A stretch of 64,000 nt of DNA from Limnanthes douglasii subsp. nivea (taxonomy: Eukaryota; Streptophyta; Magnoliopsida; Brassicales; Limnanthaceae): NCBI GenBank assembly GCA_036936605.1, contig JAUPFV010000001.1, positions 315,844,809 through 315,908,808 on the forward strand, read 5' to 3'. Both the position numbers and the translations under genes were made by a program. Each line of letters opens with the position of its first letter. Within the stretch, counting starts at the first letter, position 1. The notes below the pieces were generated by a model. The model did not search any database, was not told where the DNA came from, and worked only from the letters and a program-made list of their open reading frames with translations. Positions 58,081 through 64,000 of the stretch are shown here, piece after piece.

Positions 58081-61000
58081 ATGGACGGAAAAGAGTCGGA
58101 AGCACTTCCCACTCAGAGCAGCATGGTCGCCGAGGAGGTACATTGCATTTCCCTCTTTCATTTTCGCAAACAAATAGATTTTGTGAAAAATCCCATATCT
58201 GGTATTCGTCGCTACCCTCCGGCGTGTACCACTGGCCGTACGCCATCCAGAAGGCGTATGGCACCTTCCCTTCGCCAGCTATTGGCGTGGGGGACCCTCC
58301 GTACGCCACACGTGTGGCGTACAGTCTATCGCTAACGCCAGTGTATGGCGAAGGGAAGGTGGCATGCGCCTTGTGGATGGCGGAATATGCTTCCCTTATC
58401 CGGAATGTCGGTTTAATTTGTTTTTCTACTTCTTACGTATTGCAGGAGGTGAACGAATGCGATATTTCGCTTGTTTTGGACTACGCTCACCATTTCACCA
58501 CTCACGACGAGTATAGCTTAGAGTCGATGACCGAGTGGGTAAAACTTAGAGGGAAAACGTTGGATTTTTCGATAAACGTAGCATCGAAGGAGGTAGGGAA
58601 GAGGGGGAGAACACCGAGAGTGGATTATCGGTACGAGCGATCCGGAATTTTCAAGTCGGCCGTTAAAGAGTGCGAACGTAAGCGTAAGGCTACCGGTAGC
58701 AAAACAATAAATTGCCCTTTCTATTTGGTGGGTAATCCGGTAAAAGGAGACGATAAGTGGGCTCTTAGTGTCCTTTCCGGGAAGCACAACCACGAACCGA
58801 TCAAGTATGCCGAAGGACATTTGCAATGGTCCAAGTTAAAACGTAAGGAAAAAGAGTTTGTTGATCTTTTGACGGTGAACGGGACAAGTCCGCGACAAAT
58901 ATTTGGTGCTTTGAAAAAGGCCGATCCGGAGAATGCTTCAAATATCCGTCACGTTTACAATCACCGTCAAAGAACGAGGATGGCTGAAAACGGCGGTCGA
59001 TCCCAAATAAAATGCTTGTTAGTTAAATTACAATTGCACAAGTACAAGTATTGGACACTGACGGGGAATGACGGTTCTAACGTCATAACCAATTTGTTTT
59101 TCGCACATCCTCTTAGTATTGACTTACTACGAACCTTCCCACGCTTGCTAATCATGGATAGCACATATAAAGTTATTCGTTACGGGATGCCTTTGTTCGA
59201 AGTAGTCGGGGTAACATCGACCAGCAAAACGTTTTGCATTGGTTTCACGTTTATGGTGAGTGAAAAACAAGACAACTACGAATGGTCTTTGGGATGCTTG
59301 AAAACGGTAATGGAGGAGAATGATTGTGAATTACCGTGTGTTATCGTTACGGACCGCGAACTAGCCTTGATGAATAGCATCGACAAATTTTTCCCTAACG
59401 CTAGTCACATGTTATGCAAGTGGCATATCAACAAAAATGTTAGCGGGAGAACGAAAAAAATGTTTGAAGACGGAAATGTGGCTAAAAGTTTTTTGGCGGC
59501 TTGGAACGACGTTGTTTCATCCGATACCGTTGAGGTTATGAACGAGAGGTTGGCTAAGATGCGGTCGATGTTCAAAGACCAAGATAAGGCGGTGGATTAT
59601 GTGGTTGACTCGTGGATTACGCCATATAAAGATTGGTTTGTTCACGCTTATACTAACAAAATCATGCATTTTAATAACCACGCCTCTAACATAGCCGAAA
59701 GCTCGCATGCTACATTGAAAAAATATGTGGGGTCTAGCCGATTGGATATCAATGGGTTTTGGGATAAAGTGCATGGCTTGTTAGCGATGCAACATTCTAC
59801 TATTAAAGAATCGATGGAGCTTAGCAAGTGCCGTCTAATTCACAGATTCCAAGATTTCAAACCGTTCAAATTTTTACGGGGGTACGTATCACCTATTGCA
59901 TTGGCGATAGTATACGATAACTATGTTGATAAAAGCGGCAGTGAAAAATCTATGTGCGTTTGCACCGATCGTACGATCCATGGTTTGCGGTGTTCGCACG
60001 ACCTTGAGGAAATCCAAATAGTGGACGGCCACGTACCTACTCGGATTATAGATGAGCATTGGAAGAGACTAGATATCATTCCGCGAGTTAAACTCACCGG
60101 TGAAGAAGAAGTAAAATTTAATTTCACAAATCTAAATGCGAAACTTGAAGAGTTTGATGTTTACGAACAAAGTCATTGGCTCAAAAAATTTCAAAATTTT
60201 TTGGATCCTTCGACTACACTCCTTTGCGAACCCCTCGAGAAGGTTAAAACCCGTGGTAGAACTCCTGGACGTGTTGGAAGCCGTGGTCGTGGACGGGGTC
60301 GGGGTCGCATTAAGGGTAGCAAAGTCCAACGTGATTATTCTAAGAAAAGGGATCCTTCGTATCACGAATACGTCGAACAAGAAATGTTTGAGTCCCACGA
60401 TAGTGCCGAAACTCCACGAATTGTAACACTCACCGCTAGTATAGCAACCCCGGTCGACACTCTCGGTAGCACCGCAAGAACGGTTGCCGCACATACTCCG
60501 ACTAATTTCGGAGCAAAACCACCAAAAAATATAGCAAAACGGGTACAATGTGTTAGTTTAGGCACTCCGGATGCGTCGAACCACATCAAGGCTATACCGT
60601 CATTCTCGGCTAAACCATTCCCGACTAGATTACCAAATGTTTTGGACTCGAGATTTTCAAAATACATACCTCAATATATGCGTCCTTTCATAAGCCAAAT
60701 TACAAATGTAATGCCCGACGGTAATTGTGGTTTTAGAGCGATCGCGCATGGTGTGGTTGGTAACGAAAGTGGATGGCTAATGGTTAGAGAAGCCTTGGTT
60801 CACGAGCTAAAGAGCGATCGGGAGTTTTATAAACGGGTTGCATATTACGACGATGAAAGCGAAGTTGATAAGGAGATAAACCGGTTGACTTTTAATAAAG
60901 AGAATGCACCTTACACAAAATGGATGTCCTTGCCTAGTTGCGGAAAACTAGTCGCGACTACATTCAATTGCGTTTTCTATTGCCTCGCTCCCGGTGGATG

Positions 61001-61364
61001 TACGACTTACCTACCGGTGAAAAATGCACCGCCGAGCGATGGTTCTTTAAAGGAGATCGGCGTGGCATTCGTCAATAAAAACCATTTTGTTCATGTGAGT
61101 AAATAACTTTAACTTTTGCACGCATTTAAGCATTTATTTTGTTAACGCGCATTGATATTGAACGGAAATGTTTAGGTTGAGTTGGTCAAAGGGTCACCCA
61201 TACCGACTATAGATCCTACGTGAATGAGATCGGCGAGAGAAGACGCTATTTCTTGGTCAATCCATTTGCTAGATAGAGTCCGTGTATTTTCAAGACTGCA
61301 AAATCCCACACCGACACACTCCGTTGAACATGATGATTCGATAGTGGACTTAACTAAAGATTGA
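58081..61364 (+). pseudogene. MULE-c FAR1-type transposase with OTU protease
   Basis: Exon 1 58081-58137 (MDGKESEALP..., 19 codons), GT-AG intron of 308 bp, exon 2 58446-61094 (883 codons, fully open), 81-bp intron, exon 3 61176-61364. Domains in exon 2: FAR1-like zinc finger (KECERKRK, NCPFYLVG, GKHNHEP), whose first Cys is Tyr here (YRYERSG; MULE-b has Cys); DDE transposase (LLIMDSTYKV near 59150, VTDRELALM near 59347, LCKWHINKN, ESSHATLKKYVGSS); SWIM finger (CVCTDRTIHGLRCSH, 59955-60000); Arg/Gly-rich GRGRGRGRIKGS; OTU cysteine protease (MPDGNCGFRAIAHG near 60712, with His in NKNHFVHV near 61080). Exon 3 has one TGA at 61221 where MULE-b has Trp. The exon-2 frame also reads upstream through the intron, which is not coding. 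Confidence 0.9.
58209..58383. repeat. Phased palindrome array, six sites, MULE-c intron 1
   Basis: Sites 58209-58225, 58240-58257, 58272-58288, 58303-58320, 58335-58351 and 58366-58383: ACGCCA-like arm, centre of 5,6,5,6,5,6 nt, TGGCGT-like arm. All five gaps are exactly 14 nt. Total 175 bp, as in MULE-b (45198-45372), and 71 bp from the splice donor in both. The fourth site is a perfect palindrome; it and its flanks (58301-58322) read GTACGCCACAC followed by its reverse complement. Confidence 0.93.
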
Positions 61365-61517
61365 ATTTATTTTAAAATCGAATTTATTTTGTGTTCGGTT
61401 ATGTTTTTGCTTTTTTGGTTGTAAACTAACAATGTGTTGTACCCTTTAACCACATTCCTTTTAATGAATATTTTTCTTTTAAAAAAAATTGACTCATTAA
61501 ATTCGACATAGTAGTTT

Positions 61518-61629
61518 TCGCCAGCCGAATGGCGTAACTGACGCTCCGCACGCCAACCGTTGGCGTAACTGACGCTCCGCACGCCAACGAATGGCATGGA
61601 CAACGTCCCCTACGTCATTCGCATGGCGT
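61518..61629. repeat. Phased palindrome array, four sites, MULE-c 3' region
   Basis: Sites 61518-61535, 61550-61566, 61581-61597 and 61612-61629, centres 6,5,5,6 nt, gaps exactly 14 nt. Two of the gaps are identical (AACTGACGCTCCGC), so this array has partly homogenised. Layout and total length (112 bp) equal those of MULE-b 42000-42111. Confidence 0.92.
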
Positions 61630-61684
61630 AGAAGCCATTTTCGGAGCCTCTGTCCCAAATGAACAAAGGCTAAAAAAAAATAAG

Positions 61685-61746
61685 CCTATTGCCGCCACAC
61701 GTTGGCGAAAACGGCTATCCCTACGCCGTTGTGTGGCGGCAATAGG
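61685..61746. repeat. 62-bp hairpin containing two palindrome sites, MULE-c 3' end
   Basis: CCTATTGCCGCCACAC (61685-61700) is perfectly complementary to 61731-61746, with a 30-nt centre. Inside are two sites of the array family, 61692-61708 (CCGCCA-5-TGGCGA) and 61723-61739 (ACGCCG-5-TGGCGG), 14 nt apart. Confidence 0.93.
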
Positions 61747-61760
61747 GTAGACTTAGTAAA

Positions 61761-62164
61761 TTTTTTTTTTTTTTTTCTAAAATTTTTAAATTGAAGTGCT
61801 ATTTGACTTTAATTTTAGGCATAATAACTCCAGCAATATTTTTTAACTGCTATTTTACTTTAATTTTACTTTATTTTACTTTAAATTTTTGCTATTTTTT
61901 CTAAAAATTTTAAATTGACCCGCAATTTTTTCGGATTGTAATATTTAGTTTCGAATCGAATTATTTTGTGTTTGAATTATTATGTTGTTTTCTTGTTCTA
62001 AACTCATTATGTATTGTATTCACGTTCCAATTTATGTTCAACAATATTTAAATTCAAAATTCGAATTCAAAATTTATGAGGTAGACGAGTTACATGACCT
62101 TAAACATTAACTTGTCATAAACCAAAACATCAACTGAAACACAAACAGGAATACAAACATCAAC
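61761..62164. other. AT-rich spacer, no gene seen
   Basis: T-rich and AT-rich DNA between MULE-c and the next PMD element. No supported ORF. Confidence 0.5.
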
Positions 62165-62276
62165 CCAAATTACTCGGTGAAGTTGCATAGATTATTAAAT
62201 TCAACCGGGACGCACAAATAACTCCAACCGGGACGCACAAATAACTCCAACCGGCATAATAACTCCCGCCAACACA

Positions 62277-62386
62277 AAAACTCCCGCAAAAAAAAACCCG
62301 CCAATGTTTAATCCCCGCCAACACAAATACTCCCGCCAAGGAATATCCGCCAACATTTTAAATCCCCGCCATCCGTCCCCGCCAAA
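62277..62386 (+). repeat. CCCGCCAA-rich leader of the SANT-like gene
   Basis: About eight copies of CCGCCAA or close variants at irregular 13-22 bp spacing, upstream of TATATTATATAAA (near 62392) and the ATG at 62480. The homologous leader at 41030-41130 has the same kind of repeats. They share the GCCA core of the palindrome arms but are not paired or phased, and may be promoter elements. Confidence 0.6.
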
Positions 62387-62479
62387 AATAACTATATTAT
62401 ATAAACATGTCGCGGAATACAATATTCATAATAGAAGCAAAGAATCCACTTAAGAAAAAAAACACAAACACTTGAACAC

Positions 62480-62857
62480 ATGGAGTTTACACCTGATGAA
62501 GACTATCATATGCTTAAGGCGGTGAAGGTTGACCGCCGACAAATGGGGGAAGACAGTAGCGATGCTTTCTTCGACCGCCTCCTATGTCAGATGTATTTCA
62601 ACTATGGGCATTTAGGAGCAGGAGACGTTCAAGTGCGAAGTCGTGACGAAATCAAATCCAGGTATGACTTCATCCAACCGCTCACTGTTCTGCTTTTCCA
62701 ACCAGCCAGAATTAAGAAAGAATCACCTTTGGTCTGGAACATGACGGTAGTAGACTACATCAGTAGGGATATGGTGGCGTATCTGGAGGATATGATTGCG
62801 GCAAGGAACGAGGGGGATGATTCGGATGACAATTTGAGATACGATTTCGACGACTGA
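62480..62857 (+). CDS. SANT/Myb-like small protein of PMD transposon 2
   Basis: An open frame of 125 codons from MEFTPDEDYHMLKAVKVDRR to an Asp-rich end (DDNLRYDFDD). The pattern FTPDED..ML.AV, GEDSSDAFFDRLLCQMYFNY and VRSRDEIKSRYDFIQPL fits the SANT/trihelix-like domain of plant transposon partner proteins (tryptophans partly replaced by Phe and Tyr). Two homologues lie at 41237 and, minus strand, 40424-40825, both broken. It is the only small gene here without a disabling change, with a TATA-like box about 85 bp upstream. DNA binding is inferred; whether it cooperates with the PMD protein or binds the palindromes is unknown. Confidence 0.65.
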   Translation: MEFTPDEDYHMLKAVKVDRRQMGEDSSDAFFDRLLCQMYFNYGHLGAGDVQVRSRDEIKSRYDFIQPLTVLLFQPARIKKESPLVWNMTVVDYISRDMVAYLEDMIAARNEGDDSDDNLRYDFDD

Positions 62858-63213
62858 TCATTTCACTATTTCGATGTTTTGCCATCGAGTTATTATGTTT
62901 AGTAGTCTGTGTTTAAATTAAGTAACTCCAGAATGTGTGTTGTTTTAGGTAGTACTACTATTTCAATTATGTTTGCTATTGTGTTCAAATTATGTTCAAC
63001 TCTGTTTCAATTACGTTAAAAATTATGTTTCAACTTTCCTTCAATGTTCTATATTTTAAAAACAACCAAAACATCTAACCAATTGCCAAAATACAGAAAC
63101 ATTAATTTCAAACTGAGTAAACCCATAGTACGTGTTCCAAAAAACAAGCAAACCAGCAAACTAACCGACAACAGAATTAAAGTATCATACAAACAAAAAA
63201 TACATCATACTGT

Positions 63214-64000
63214 CTATGCAAGCCTCCTGGCTGTGGACAAAACATCCTCATAAGCCCCAGCCAGACGATCAAAATCATGATCAAATTCGCTCACTCCAGG
63301 AAACAACGAGATCCTCCGCATACCAGCACGCAAATGTCGGATGATAGCTCCCTCTCGATCCTCGTGGACATAGTCATCGAGCGAGTAGATTGCGGTGTTG
63401 ATGAGGTCGAACAAGCTAATACTCTGGTGAAGGAGTAGGTAGTCAGGGTCACAAAAAGACTCCATCTCGTCTGTCAACATCCCTCCTCGATAAGCACGAT
63501 GCAACTTGTTGCTCTCCCGCTGCTCCCAATCATCCGGATTGAATGCATACGCCATCGTCTTCGGTTTTCTCCTTGACTTCGACTGCATGTCTAACAAAGG
63601 ATGCGCGATAGCCCGCTGGACACGGCCAAACTGCCGCTGAACTCGCTCTGGATAGTATGCCTGAGAGTGCTCCACACCGCATATGACATTACGAAATCAC
63701 GATATATCTTCGAACGGGATATGATCGCGTATAGCATGATAAGGATCAAACAATACCTACAATACAAACGGATAGGAACATAAACACATAAATAAATCAG
63801 TTTTGGGATCACTAAAGATTAACACTTACATCGCTCTCTTCCAGGTTTTTGAGGGAGATACGAAGGTTCAGCTTCGTTCGTGAGTCAGATACTGCTGCAG
63901 CTGTATCCCATCTACCAATAGTGGGGTCGCGCTCAGTGTAAGTGCGTCGAGTAACAGGCCAGAGCATGACAAAATGATCCCGAATCCACGTGTCCAGCAT
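63214..64000 (-). pseudogene. PMD protein gene (PMD-2), C-terminal part, cut by window edge
   Basis: The exon from the edge to 63830 encodes TWIRDHFVMLWPVTRRTYTE and RDPTIGRWDTAAAV, then LNLRISLKNLEESD. A 73-bp GT-AG intron (63829-63757) follows. The last exon (63756-63214) encodes VLFDPYHAIRDHIPFEDIS, one TGA (63697-63699), then GVEHSQAYYPERVQRQFGRV and YSLDDYVHEDREGAIIRHLR, ending TARRLA. The homologous gene at 38174-40160 confirms the exon joins. The conserved PMD core lies upstream, beyond the window. Confidence 0.8.

Larger units (their letters stand above)
57818..61760 (+). mobile_element. Near-intact MULE-OTU transposon (MULE-c)
   Basis: The left end is at 57818 (GGGAATTACTAAAAAAACAG, then CCAAAACTACTCCGCGAAGT). 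The element contains a three-exon gene with one nonsense codon and one changed zinc ligand, a six-site palindrome array in intron 1, and four-plus-two-site arrays near the 3' end, closed by a 62-bp hairpin ending at 61746. The right end is only approximate (ATTTACTAA-like on the opposite strand near 61755), so terminal inverted repeats and target duplication are unproven. Close homology with MULE-b confirms the extent. Confidence 0.85.
62165..64000 (-). mobile_element. PMD transposon 2 (enters from right edge)
   Basis: It starts near 62165 with AAATTACTCGGTGAAGTTGC, the same terminal word as at 40977. It contains a SANT-like gene on plus (62480-62857) and a PMD gene on minus (63214 to beyond 64000), convergent, the same pair as in PMD transposon 1. 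The 5' part of the PMD gene and the other terminus are outside the window. Confidence 0.65.

Noticed and set aside
58209..58383. CRISPR-like array (short repeats with equal spacers)
   Set aside because: The genome is a plant, the 'repeats' are two 6-nt arms around a variable centre, the spacers are 14 nt, and no cas genes exist. The regularity fits DNA phasing.
58143..58445. N-terminal 101 residues of the 987-codon open frame in MULE-c
   Set aside because: They read through an intron. A GT at 58138 and AG at 58445 join a 19-codon exon in frame, and MULE-b has the same 308-bp intron with stops in it.
60132..60548. 138-codon minus-strand frame, and others opposite MULE-c
   Set aside because: They are shadows of the transposase-OTU frame, which has clear domain motifs.
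57818..61760. A 9-bp target-site duplication for MULE-c
   Set aside because: The right terminus cannot be fixed by eye and no convincing direct repeat was found, so none is claimed.

Overview
This window reads as repeat-rich nuclear DNA of a flowering plant. It is AT-rich and has no bacterial-style operons. Almost every recognisable reading frame belongs to a plant transposable-element family, and one stretch is a degraded copy of plastid ycf2. I find no intact host gene. The only host-type coding trace is a broken NB-ARC (NBS-LRR) fragment at about 10.6-10.9 kb. The set of families (Copia, Tat-lineage Gypsy, plant L1-type LINE with RNase H, FAR1/MULE-OTU transposons, plant mobile domain elements) fits an angiosperm, probably a dicot; the species cannot be told.

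Layout. 1-3209: Copia element (minus) that has lost protease and integrase. 3603-9573: a complete but decayed LINE bounded by an 18-bp target-site duplication, inside an older AT-rich sequence. 9574-12520: AT-rich DNA with a probable solo LTR, the NBS-LRR relic, a SINE-like tRNA head and two tandem repeats. 12520-31191: a nest of Tat-type Gypsy elements. An old one (A, 5' half only) is joined at about 16.87 kb to the 3' half of a younger one (C). C is interrupted at 18700 by a related element (B, 18700-27755, 375-bp LTRs) inserted into C's antisense gene. C ends with an intact LTR at 30817-31191. 31640-45750: a run of MULE-OTU and plant-mobile-domain (PMD) elements. 46.98-47.29 kb: plastid ycf2 fragment. 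48.5-53.2 kb: decayed Copia (minus). 53.2-57.8 kb: AT-rich, with a ~98-bp tandem repeat, a microsatellite and a weak PMD trace. 57818-61760: the best preserved element, a MULE encoding a FAR1-type zinc finger, DDE transposase, SWIM finger and OTU protease. 62165-64000: a PMD element entering from the right edge.

How the parts work together. Each MULE would express one spliced transposase-OTU protein. The PMD elements carry two convergent genes, one for a PMD protein and one for a small SANT/Myb-like protein. The Gypsy elements carry gag-pol on one strand and a long antisense gene (Transposase_28-like plus coiled coil) on the other.

The most unusual signal is a strictly phased array of short palindromes in the MULE and PMD elements. 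Each site is a 6-bp arm (consensus ACGCCA), a 5- or 6-nt variable centre and the complementary arm (TGGCGT), and successive sites are separated by exactly 14 nt of variable sequence. The mean centre-to-centre period is 31.5 bp, three turns of B-DNA. Both MULE copies have six sites in intron 1 (centre lengths 5,6,5,6,5,6) and four plus two sites near the 3' end. PMD element 1 has four sites in a probable first intron. Spacing is preserved between copies although spacers and centres have diverged.
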